Assembly: GCA_021732565.1 (NCBI GenBank)
Contig: JAKFUT010000098.1
Location: forward strand, 1-44,745
Reading direction: 5' to 3'
Origin: Candidatus Obscuribacterales bacterium
Lineage (GTDB): Bacteria; Cyanobacteriota; Vampirovibrionia; Obscuribacterales; Obscuribacteraceae
Length of the DNA: 44,745 nt
A model generated the notes under the pieces. That model was not told the origin of the DNA and searched no databases. It saw only the letters and a list, made by a program, of their open reading frames with translations. The translations under genes were made by a program, and so were the position numbers. Of this stretch, positions 26,020 to 33,697 are shown piece after piece. The number at the start of each line of letters is the position of its first letter. Positions within the stretch are counted from its first letter, which is position 1.

Positions 26020-28224
26020 GTGCTCAATCCCGGTACACTGTTTGACGAACGTTATCTGATCGACACATTTATAGGTGTCGGGGGGCAAGCTCAAGTTTAC
26101 AAAGCCACAGATCAACACCTGCGGCGTGAGGTAGCACTAAAACTCATGAGACCGGAAGATGCTATCACCCGGGAAGAATTACAGCGATTCCGACGAGAAG
26201 CAAAAATCATTTCCCGACTAGATCACCGGTTCATACTGCGTTGCTACCACATGGGTTTTGCAAACGGCACTATGTATGCTTGCCTTGAGTATGTGCAAGC
26301 CCCGGATCTGGCACAAACCATTGCATCGGCCTCGCTGGACTGGTCACGGGCGCTGGAGATCTGCGCACAAGTATGCCAGGCACTGCAATACGCACACAAT
26401 CAAGGCGTTCTGCATCGAGATCTTACCCCCCGCAACATCCTTGTATTCAAGGACACGGTAAAGATCATCGACTTTGGTCTTGCTGCATCAAGAACACTTG
26501 TGGAAGAACAAAAGCTTACCCTTACCGGGGAAATATTGGGAACTCCCTTTTTCATCAGCCCGGAGCAATGGCTCGGCAAGACAGCTGATGAGCGATCCGA
26601 TATCTACTCTCTGGGTTGCGTTTTATACCAATGTCTTACCGGCGAGCTACCGTTCTATGCCTCCAATAGTGTCACACTGGCGGTTTCTCACACGAGCGCC
26701 ACACCACCACCATTGAATTTAACCGGTGTGCCGGACGAAACAGTGAGATCACTCGATGCGATAATACGCAAAGCGTTGGCGAAAGACAGAAATAATCGCT
26801 ACCAAACGACGGGAGAACTGCTTGCTGATTTGCAAGCGGTTCAGCAGGGTCGAAAACCATTGGCTGCTGTAGCAATGGTGACGAGAACCACTCCAAAAAT
26901 TATCTTTGCCTCTTTCACAGTAGCAGCGCTTCTGCTGGCACTGGCTTTAGTATCATCCCACATGCCGCGCCAACCACAGGAGTCTGACACCGGCGAGAGC
27001 ATGCGCATCACCGGCGATGCTATAGCCGATGCGTTGACATACAGCAAATCGTCCCTGAGAGCGCGCAATCATGGAAATATCAAAGACTGCACTGAGCTAG
27101 CCTCAAAATCGCTGGAACTTCTGTCCACCGCATTAGGAAAAGATTCCTCATCAAATGAATTGGATCAAGCAAGCCGCATTCTAACTATCTTGCAGCAATG
27201 CCGGCTGCGCTCAGGCCATTGTATTGAACAAATACTTCCTCTGGCACGCATAGATCGACTTACCAAGCCGGCTCTGGATCTAACCATGCAGATTGTTGGC
27301 AATGAACGTGAACCAGTTGAGAACCTTGGTGCTCAGTTCGTTTCTATCGCAGACGCATTCGCGAACAATAAGGAAACCACGGCCCGTCTGTATGACACTT
27401 ACAAACGAGCGGTTATCAACATCACCCCGACTGATAGTCGTTATGGAGGGGTTACAGCGACAAGAGCGGATTTGGCGCGAATTAGCGGTGCTCAATCCGA
27501 AGCTAAAGAGACATACTCTCTGCTCAATCCCTCAAGCAAGTATGCCGCGCTTTACCCGCAATATATTCAAGTTGCGCAATACCGGTTAGGACAAGCAGCG
27601 TTGTCGGCAAATAAATTTGCCGACGCCGCCATGCACTTCAAAATGGCGGACAATCCAATTTTGGTAAGAGATCAACAGATTACACATACCGCTCTTATTC
27701 GAGTATATCTGGCACAGAGCCTAGCCTTAAGCGGTCGGATTGAAGAGGCAGATTCGATACTGCAACGAATCCTGTCAGGTTCAACTGCCACAATACAAGA
27801 GCGCAAATTAGCCACACTTGAGCTTGCGGCGAACGGAAACATCGGACCAGAGTTGCTCCGTCGAGAATTTCAAAACGACCACGAAGCTCTCTTCATTAAC
27901 GTGCACAATAACATTCAAGAAGAATTCCGTGCCAGCCGATACCGTCGCACCGTCTCTCTTGCAAAAGTCATTGCCTCCTTGCCGGCGAATTCAAAAATTA
28001 CTGAAGAAATGCAGATTCACGAACGAATCTATCAGGGACAAGCGTTGATGCAGCTCCATGACGTGACAGCGGGTACTCGAGTGGCAAGGGAGCTGATACA
28101 TGATCTGATGACAGGCTACAAGCATGTGTCGAGCGATTTTCGCCAGGAAAGGCTTCGGGTTACATGGGGACTGATCGGAGGGATGCCGCGATCGCCAACT
28201 CAAGAGAACTCGGTCACGCAATAA
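26020..28224 (+). CDS. Receptor Ser/Thr kinase with TPR-like outer domain
   Basis: A 734-residue kinase starting at a GTG. Kinase domain ~residues 10-275: Gly loop IGVGGQAQVY (18-27), Lys41 in VALKLM, HRD at 132-134 followed by LTPRN, DFG at 151-153, and SPEQW at 180-184. The Lys normally found two residues after the catalytic Asp is Thr. A transmembrane helix is at ~293-313, and ~420 residues of helical repeats lie beyond it, with TPR-like units (AQYRLGQAALSANKFADAAM, YLAQSLALSGRIEEADSIL). It is paralogous to the protein at 18531-21398 but has no histidine kinase partner next to it. No Shine-Dalgarno is visible, and the short frame ending at 26018 may supply coupling. Confidence 0.92.
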   Translation: MLNPGTLFDERYLIDTFIGVGGQAQVYKATDQHLRREVALKLMRPEDAITREELQRFRREAKIISRLDHRFILRCYHMGFANGTMYACLEYVQAPDLAQTIASASLDWSRALEICAQVCQALQYAHNQGVLHRDLTPRNILVFKDTVKIIDFGLAASRTLVEEQKLTLTGEILGTPFFISPEQWLGKTADERSDIYSLGCVLYQCLTGELPFYASNSVTLAVSHTSATPPPLNLTGVPDETVRSLDAIIRKALAKDRNNRYQTTGELLADLQAVQQGRKPLAAVAMVTRTTPKIIFASFTVAALLLALALVSSHMPRQPQESDTGESMRITGDAIADALTYSKSSLRARNHGNIKDCTELASKSLELLSTALGKDSSSNELDQASRILTILQQCRLRSGHCIEQILPLARIDRLTKPALDLTMQIVGNEREPVENLGAQFVSIADAFANNKETTARLYDTYKRAVINITPTDSRYGGVTATRADLARISGAQSEAKETYSLLNPSSKYAALYPQYIQVAQYRLGQAALSANKFADAAMHFKMADNPILVRDQQITHTALIRVYLAQSLALSGRIEEADSILQRILSGSTATIQERKLATLELAANGNIGPELLRREFQNDHEALFINVHNNIQEEFRASRYRRTVSLAKVIASLPANSKITEEMQIHERIYQGQALMQLHDVTAGTRVARELIHDLMTGYKHVSSDFRQERLRVTWGLIGGMPRSPTQENSVTQ

Positions 28225-28345
28225 AATCGTCTAGAATCCGCTTCATTCATGGAGAATCTTTAGCCCGCAGTGCCCACTTGTAGAATGTGGGCAATTGGTC
28301 CGGTCTGATATGATTCATTTTGGCTTCTTTTTCTGAGGATTTGAA

Positions 28346-29329
28346 ATGCGCAGAAGCAAGTTTTCGTGGTTCTTGCTGTGCTCGTTGATGGCTGCACAGT
28401 CACCTGTTTATGCAGAACAGTTCAATGTTGGCGACAATGTCATCCTTTTAGGCGATCGACAGGGAACGGTTACTGAGTTGGGTGGCCCGTCAGGACAGAT
28501 ACGAGTAAAGTTCAAATTTACCCCGCCTGGTTCAAGTGGTGGTTGGTACGATCCTCACAATCTGAAGCACGGAGGTGGCGGAGCAGGTGGCAACGCACCT
28601 CCCGCTGCTCCTCCGGATAACCCTCCACCAGCCAATCCCGCGGGCAACCCGCCGGCGGCTCCCGCTGGCAACGGCGCAATGGGGGGCGGGGCCGATAACG
28701 GTCAGTTCAAAGTCGGAGACAAAGTCATTCTGTTAGGAAGATATGAGGGAACTGTCACTGCTGTCGGGGGTCCATCCGGACAGATAAAGGTTAAAACAAG
28801 AACGGGCCCCGCCAATTCGGATGGCAGCTGGTATGAGCCGGGCAATCTCAAGCATGGAGGGGGAGGCGATGCCGGGGGCTCCGGTTTCGACCCTGGTGTC
28901 AGCAGTGGAACGGCACCGGCAAATCCAGCGGGCAATGCAATTCGTAACCCCGTTCAAGTTCCAAACAATGCGGCACCAGGTATTGAAACATTCAAGAAGA
29001 TCATCGAATCGCACTCAATACCAGATTGGGGACAAACGATATTTTTTGATTTCCAGAACTTTCAACCTCTGGGGAATGCTAAATTCAACAATGCTTATGC
29101 GGGCAATCTCTCACAAGCTACCCAGCTCGGCGGCCCGGGTGATGTGTATAACGGTCTCAGGTATCACGTTAAGTTCGTCCAACGAACACGCCACGACGAT
29201 CCTCTTTCACGTGATGAAGTGGTGACGCAAGAAGGCGACTACACATTCTTCAAAGACAAAAACGGCGAATGGTTCGGAAAGAGCGACAACATACAAAAGA
29301 CTCCAACCCGATACCAGGACAAACGGTGA
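28346..29329 (+). CDS. Secreted protein with two SH3-like repeats
   Basis: A 327-residue protein with a GAGGA binding site and a classic signal peptide (residues 1-23, ending VYA). Two near-identical ~50-residue modules follow at ~25-79 and ~120-175. Each begins QF(N/K)VGD(N/K)VILLG and ends WY(D/E)PxNLKHGGGG, and they are joined by a Pro/Gly/Ala-rich linker. The modules look like small beta-barrel SH3- or KOW-like folds. The C-terminal ~110 residues (ETFKKIIESHSIPDWGQTIF) form a separate domain I do not recognise. It is probably periplasmic or surface-exposed, in a role such as binding wall polymers; that is inference. It precedes a decayed cupin gene, whose linker remnant starts within its last codons. 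Confidence 0.82.
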   Translation: MRRSKFSWFLLCSLMAAQSPVYAEQFNVGDNVILLGDRQGTVTELGGPSGQIRVKFKFTPPGSSGGWYDPHNLKHGGGGAGGNAPPAAPPDNPPPANPAGNPPAAPAGNGAMGGGADNGQFKVGDKVILLGRYEGTVTAVGGPSGQIKVKTRTGPANSDGSWYEPGNLKHGGGGDAGGSGFDPGVSSGTAPANPAGNAIRNPVQVPNNAAPGIETFKKIIESHSIPDWGQTIFFDFQNFQPLGNAKFNNAYAGNLSQATQLGGPGDVYNGLRYHVKFVQRTRHDDPLSRDEVVTQEGDYTFFKDKNGEWFGKSDNIQKTPTRYQDKR

Positions 29330-29953
29330 TGGACCTGTTCCCAAAGCACTACCGGTCAATCCGCCTCCTGCTAGCGAGAACCCGCCGCCTCTAACTCACC
29401 GTTTTCGTCTCGGGCGAAGGCCCCGCAAGTTGTCCCTGGTGGCACATTCAATATAGTCACTCAAAAAGACTTCCCGATCTCTGCCACCATATCTGGTGCA
29501 ATCTTAAAATTGAAGCCTTTTGCAATAAGAGAGATGCACTGGCATCCAAACTCTGATGAATGGCAGTACTACTTAAAAGGGCGGGCTCGAATGACCGTTT
29601 TCGGATCCAAGGGTAGAAAGATTACTCGTAAATTTGAACCAGGCGACGTTGGTTACGTACCGATGGGATATGGACACTATGTGGAATCGATCGAAGAAGA
29701 AGACTGTGAAATGCTTGCAGTGTTCAACTCCGGTGAGTACCAGGAAATTTCATTGTCTGAATGGCTAGCCAGCAACCCCGCCTACTTGCTTCAAACCAAC
29801 TTCGGCAGTGTGCCCCCAAAGGTTATAAAAGGATTGCGGAAGAAAGAGGACCTCTTCAGCGATCCCTTGGAACAACCCAAAGCTGAACCGAGACACCAGG
29901 ATGTTACGCTAACCTTCCTGGCGGAGCACTGCGGTGCTACCATTAGTGGTTGA
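29325..29953 (+). pseudogene. Decayed oxalate-decarboxylase-type bicupin (C-terminal cupin only)
   Basis: The intact frame 29510-29953 encodes one cupin with metal-binding motif REMHWHPNSDEWQYYL and GDVGYVPMGYGHYVE, the second-cupin signature of oxalate decarboxylase-like bicupins. Upstream, a different frame (from 29325) encodes the usual interdomain linker GPVPKALP and PPPLTHRFRLG. The match continues in the cupin frame as AKAPQVVPGGTFNIV. Joining them needs one extra G in the GGG run at about 29412-29414. The first cupin is absent, its place being taken by the secreted-protein gene. Thus the gene is truncated and frameshifted, unless the single-base gap is a sequencing error. A shorter single-cupin protein may still be made from 29510. 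Confidence 0.75.
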
Positions 29954-30120
29954 ACGGGTCCGATTCCTGGCAAATCATAAGATTAAGTGTTCACGGTGAT
30001 GTCGCAGCCCCGAAGAACTATGAAATGATCCCGGAATTACTGGCTAGCGCTGATACCGACTTCAGGCTGAACAATTCAGGCAGGGAATCGATTAGATAAC
30101 GCAAGCACAAAAGAGGCTAT

Positions 30121-30945
30121 ATGACTTTTTTTATTGCATTTTTGATTTTCTACCCCTTTCATACGTTGGGTATTACACTCGGATACCACAGGTTGCTTTC
30201 ACACAGGTCTCTTCGAGTGCCCAAGTGGTTGGAATACTTCATAGTTTCCGGCGGCTATCTCGCGCTGGAAGGATCACCAATTTTTTGGGTGACAACGCAC
30301 CGATTACATCATCGATATTCTGATCATCCCGGCGATCCGCACAGCCCACACGATGGACTATGGCACGCGTTCATTTCCTGGATGTGGAAGCCTGCGGTAA
30401 TAATCACAGCAGAAGAAAGCAGAAAGCACGGGCCAGATTTGTATCGCGACCCGGTTTACAAATTTCTTCACTGTCGCCACACCCACTGGGATGGAATTCT
30501 TTGCCTGGCAATCTCCGTGGTTTATAGAGTGATTATCTTTGCCCTGTTCGGTCCCGCGGTTTTGGCGGCGAATCTACTTGCTACATTGATGGCTTTTGTC
30601 GGCCCGCTGCTAGTCAACTCGTTTTCGCACCTGAAACGGTTCGGATATGAATCGTACAAGTGCGGCGATGATAGCCGAAATGTCTGGTTTGTAGCTCTTC
30701 TGTCTTTGGGCGAAGGTTGGCACAATAATCACCATGCATTCCCTCAATCAGCCAGACACGGACTCAAACCAGTTGAAATTGACGGCACGTGGCTGGCCAT
30801 ATGTCTCCTTCGTACCCTGGGCTTGGCTAGAGATGTAAGACTGCCGCAGTCGCCATGCCGTCTGTCTTTACCACAGATGGCCGACGAGAAGGTCAACTTG
30901 AATCAAGCTGTTGCCAGGGCGGAAGAAACTCCAGCCCGAAAGTGA
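30121..30945 (+). CDS. Membrane fatty acid desaturase (delta-9 type)
   Basis: A 274-residue acyl desaturase inserting a double bond in membrane fatty acids with a di-iron centre. All three His boxes are present: GYHRLLSHRS (H23, H28), THRLHHRYSD (H60, H63, H64) and EGWHNNHHAFP (H201, H204, H205). Hydrophobic helices flank them. The enzyme class (acyl-CoA or acyl-lipid) cannot be read from the sequence. AGAGG lies about 6 nt before the ATG. The N-terminus is a little shorter than usual for the family. It is followed by a strong terminator at 31054-31105, so it is probably a single-gene transcript. Confidence 0.93.
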   Translation: MTFFIAFLIFYPFHTLGITLGYHRLLSHRSLRVPKWLEYFIVSGGYLALEGSPIFWVTTHRLHHRYSDHPGDPHSPHDGLWHAFISWMWKPAVIITAEESRKHGPDLYRDPVYKFLHCRHTHWDGILCLAISVVYRVIIFALFGPAVLAANLLATLMAFVGPLLVNSFSHLKRFGYESYKCGDDSRNVWFVALLSLGEGWHNNHHAFPQSARHGLKPVEIDGTWLAICLLRTLGLARDVRLPQSPCRLSLPQMADEKVNLNQAVARAEETPARK

Positions 30946-31053
30946 ATGTGAATTCGGGCAATGCTGCACTAACGTTGCAGCACTATGCGTGTGTCTCTCC
31001 ACAGCCACTCTTATTTACAATTCAATTCAAGTTTGAAATCCGCTGCTAGCTAC

Positions 31054-31105
31054 CTCGAGCTGGTTGCCTCCGAAGTAATTCAGAGAGGCAACCAGCTCGA
31101 GTTTG
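31054..31105 (+). terminator. Intrinsic terminator after the desaturase gene
   Basis: CTCGAGCTGGTTGCCTC (31054-31070) pairs perfectly over 17 bp with GAGGCAACCAGCTCGAG (31085-31101), loop 14 nt, followed by T-rich sequence. It lies between the desaturase on plus and the CpxP-like gene ending at 31129 on minus. Confidence 0.8.
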
Positions 31106-31128
31106 AGTTTGATATTTTTCAGACCGCT

Positions 31129-31821
31129 CTAGGAGGAGCGCGTAGGAGCTGACCGAGAAGATTCCTCATGCGCTCCATGGTGCCTGGAATGTTCGGAACC
31201 GCCTCGGTGACCATGCTCGCCACCGGGACCAAACCCGCCTCCGCCACCACCATGACCGCATTCACCGCCGCCGCCGCCGTGACCACCTCCACCATGACCG
31301 CATCCGCCTGTGTGGACGAAACGATGATGTCCAAACACGGCCTGCTTCAACATGCGATGTCGCAGTTCCTGCTGTTGTTCGGGAGTAAGAACAGCGTGCA
31401 TGTCAAGGCGAAGATTCAGTTGGCTAGTGGAGAGTTGCGCGCGCAACCCGTTGATCTTGTCCTGCAGCGAAGTTGCCTGTGCTCTATCGACATTTGGTTT
31501 CGTCATCATATCGCGCAGTTGCCGGTGGAAGACATGTAGTTGAGCTCGAGGGCCGGCAGTGCTTTCCATAAATTGCAACTTGAGGGTATTCATCTTTTCG
31601 AGCTGCTCATCGGTGAGCGACATTCCATGCCTGTACTGTTCTCCCTCTTCAGTACGCACTGAAATTCGCAAATCTGGTGCTTGTTCATCATCAATGGCAA
31701 TTTGAGCAGATATTTCCTCGGATTCGGGCGGGGAACCGGCAGGTGTATCAGCATATGCCGGTGCGGTCAACGCAGTTGCCACCAGGGCTAGACTACCGAG
31801 AAAATAAATGGTCCTTTTCAT
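31129..31821 (-). CDS. CpxP/Spy-like periplasmic protein with Gly/His/Cys-rich tail
   Basis: Start set at the ATG at 31821, 7 nt after GGAGG. The 230-residue product has a signal peptide (1-24, ending AYA). Two LTxxQ motifs, LTDEQ (69-73) and LTPEQ (145-149), mark the helical CpxP/Spy/ZraP superfamily, which binds misfolded proteins or metals in the periplasm and feeds back on CpxA-like kinases. The last ~65 residues (from ~164) are dominated by Gly and His with two Cys (GGCGHGGGGHGGGGGECGHG), a likely metal-binding tail not found in CpxP or Spy. It follows another secreted gene on the same strand and is divergent from a CpxR/CpxA-like pair. Confidence 0.85.
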   Translation of the reverse strand: MKRTIYFLGSLALVATALTAPAYADTPAGSPPESEEISAQIAIDDEQAPDLRISVRTEEGEQYRHGMSLTDEQLEKMNTLKLQFMESTAGPRAQLHVFHRQLRDMMTKPNVDRAQATSLQDKINGLRAQLSTSQLNLRLDMHAVLTPEQQQELRHRMLKQAVFGHHRFVHTGGCGHGGGGHGGGGGECGHGGGGGGFGPGGEHGHRGGSEHSRHHGAHEESSRSAPTRSS

Positions 31822-31925
31822 CAAAAAACCTCCATTGTGGTTGGGAGCGACAGAGACAACAAGACAAACAACCGAATAACTGCAGTGGAGCGACTCAAAG
31901 TCTAGAGGACAACTTCATTTCCGCG

Positions 31926-32633
31926 TTACTGCACATACTCATGGTGATGATGGCGACGGCTGAACGGTTGTCCATAAGCATTTACCGGTTGACCGTAAGC
32001 ATTTACCGGCTGACCGTAGGCATCCACGGATTGACCGGAGACAGGTGGTTGCCCGTAGGTTACGGGCTGTCCAGGGACCCAAGGCGATTGCCCGTAAGTT
32101 ACTGGCTGGCCGTAACCATAAGCGGGTTGCCCCCACGCATTCACCTGCCCTCCATATGGGTTTGTCATCCCGGGGTCCACCGGCGAACCATACCCGGTCC
32201 ACGGGCCAGTGCCTGGTGCCCGGGTCAGATTCGGGTTATCTTGTCTAATATCATTATGTAGTCGTTTGTTCACCCCTCGCAGTTCTGAGCCGATTTGCTG
32301 TTGTTGCTGCGGAGTAAGGAATCCACCGTTTTGGTTAAGATATTGCTGCTCCTGAGCCTGAATTTGGGCGTTTCTATTTTGCAGTTTGCTGCTTTGACCG
32401 CTGTTGATAAGACCGTTATTTGAAAACTGCTGAATCTTGTTGCTTTCATTTGTCAGCCAGTTCTGGACCCCCTGGGCCTGTGCGGTGGCCGGCACAAGGA
32501 ACATTATCGCTACCAACATTGAAATCAATTTGTATGCGCTCACTGCGGCTCGGTACCCTCGCCTCGTCCGCCCTAGCCACTCGTTTCGCGCCGGGGCGCG
32601 CTCAACTCGCTTCGATTTACCTTCCGAAAACAT
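31926..32633 (-). CDS. Secreted Gln-rich protein with YGQPV repeats
   Basis: Start set at the ATG at 32633 because AGGAGG precedes it by 6 nt; the frame is open further upstream but without a start signal. The 235-residue product has a long basic leader (~36 residues) before the hydrophobic signal segment (SMLVAIMFLVPATAQAQ). A Gln/Asn-rich helical region with one LTPQQ motif (106-110) follows, then a Tyr/Gly/Gln/Pro-rich tail with repeated AYGQPV units and HHHHEYVQ at the end. Part of the leader is encoded by the dispersed repeat at 32558-32590. It is co-directional with the CpxP-like gene 104 bp downstream. Function is not recognised; the context suggests envelope stress. Confidence 0.72.
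   Translation of the reverse strand: MFSEGKSKRVERAPARNEWLGRTRRGYRAAVSAYKLISMLVAIMFLVPATAQAQGVQNWLTNESNKIQQFSNNGLINSGQSSKLQNRNAQIQAQEQQYLNQNGGFLTPQQQQQIGSELRGVNKRLHNDIRQDNPNLTRAPGTGPWTGYGSPVDPGMTNPYGGQVNAWGQPAYGYGQPVTYGQSPWVPGQPVTYGQPPVSGQSVDAYGQPVNAYGQPVNAYGQPFSRRHHHHEYVQ
32558..32590. repeat. Dispersed 33-bp repeat, copy 2
   Basis: It shares CTAGCCACTCGTTTCGCG with 18011-18028. Here it is translated on the minus strand as part of the N-terminal leader (around ARNEWLGRTRRG) of the secreted protein. Confidence 0.6.
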
Positions 32634-32859
32634 CGTCTTCCTCCTGTCTGATCCACTTTTGATAAAGTGATCTTCCTGAGTCCGGTCCTTGCTCCAAACG
32701 AGCAGTAGCCGGGATTGGTGCTGAGTTTTTTGTATCATCGCAATAGTGAGTGGGTCCTGACCGATAACCACTGTCATCAATGGTCGCTAACGGGTAGCAT
32801 CGGTAATAGCAATTAGAACACCTGACTGTAAAGCAGTTGTGTTAGTTCGGTCCCCCAGT

Positions 32860-32876
32860 TTAAAGATTTTGTAAAG
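32860..32876. promoter_or_regulatory. Candidate CpxR-type direct repeat
   Basis: TTAAAG-ATTTT-GTAAAG forms two direct half-sites 11 bp apart, close to the CpxR consensus GTAAA-N4-8-GTAAA. Another GTAAA is at 32828-32832. It lies between the divergent secreted protein gene (32633) and the regulator gene (32954), where autoregulation would act. Confidence 0.4.
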
Positions 32877-32953
32877 GTGAGGGCCTGTTGCTATGATCAG
32901 CGAAAATGCAAAGAACAGGCCACCATACGAACTAAGCAAAGTAGTTCAGCACA

Positions 32954-33697
32954 GTGACACTTATGCAACAATCCGAGACAGCACAAATCCGTTTGCTACT
33001 TGTCGATGACGACACGAAATTTTGTCGCCTTATTGCCGAATACTTAGGGCGATTTGGTTATGCGGTGGTTGCAGCACATTCCGGGCCGGAAGGACTGAAG
33101 ATGTCCCTGTCCGAGCAATTCCACGCGGTTATTCTAGACATTATGTTGCCAGGTCTGGACGGCTTTGAAGTTCTTCGTCGCATACGTGAGCAGTCCGAAA
33201 CACCTGTATTGATGCTCACTTCGCTTGGTGAGGAGACCGATCGCATTGTTGGATTGGAAATGGGCGCCGATGATTATTTGCCAAAGACTTCCTCGCCGCG
33301 CGAGTTGTTGGCCCGATTGCGCGCAGTATTGAGGAGAAGTGCTCGAGCTGTCTGCGACGATGCTGCGCCCGCTGAAATCACAGTGGGCCCGTTGAGCATA
33401 AACCTGAACGCACGACTGGCAATGTTAGGTGATGAAGCGCTGCCATTGACCCCGGTGGAGTTTGAGCTGCTTGTGGTTCTTGCACAGGCGCGGGGGAGAG
33501 TTAAGTCGCGAGAGGAATTGATTAACGAAATACGCGACCGCCACTATGACGTTTACGATCGCTCCATTGATGTTCACGTGTCTGCGCTGCGAAAAAAGCT
33601 ACGGGACGATCCAAAGAGTCCGCGATTTATCCGCACCGTGCGCGCGGCGGGATACATGCTGGTGTACCCGCCCGCAGGAACGGCTTATGAAAGTTAG
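32954..33697 (+). CDS. OmpR-family response regulator, CpxR-like
   Basis: A 247-residue regulator. Receiver domain ~12-125: LLVDDD (acidic residues 18-20), phospho-acceptor Asp62 in VILDIMLPG, conserved Lys in DDYLPKTSS. Winged-helix DNA-binding domain ~145-240: LTPVEFELLVVLAQARG, DRSIDVHVSALRKKLRDD and FIRTVRAAGYML. The start is GTG 32954 or ATG 32963, both without a clear binding site. The gene end overlaps the ATG of the sensor kinase at 33687. Sequence style and context (CpxA-like partner, divergent CpxP-like gene) point to envelope-stress control, by inference. Confidence 0.93.
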   Translation: MTLMQQSETAQIRLLLVDDDTKFCRLIAEYLGRFGYAVVAAHSGPEGLKMSLSEQFHAVILDIMLPGLDGFEVLRRIREQSETPVLMLTSLGEETDRIVGLEMGADDYLPKTSSPRELLARLRAVLRRSARAVCDDAAPAEITVGPLSINLNARLAMLGDEALPLTPVEFELLVVLAQARGRVKSREELINEIRDRHYDVYDRSIDVHVSALRKKLRDDPKSPRFIRTVRAAGYMLVYPPAGTAYES

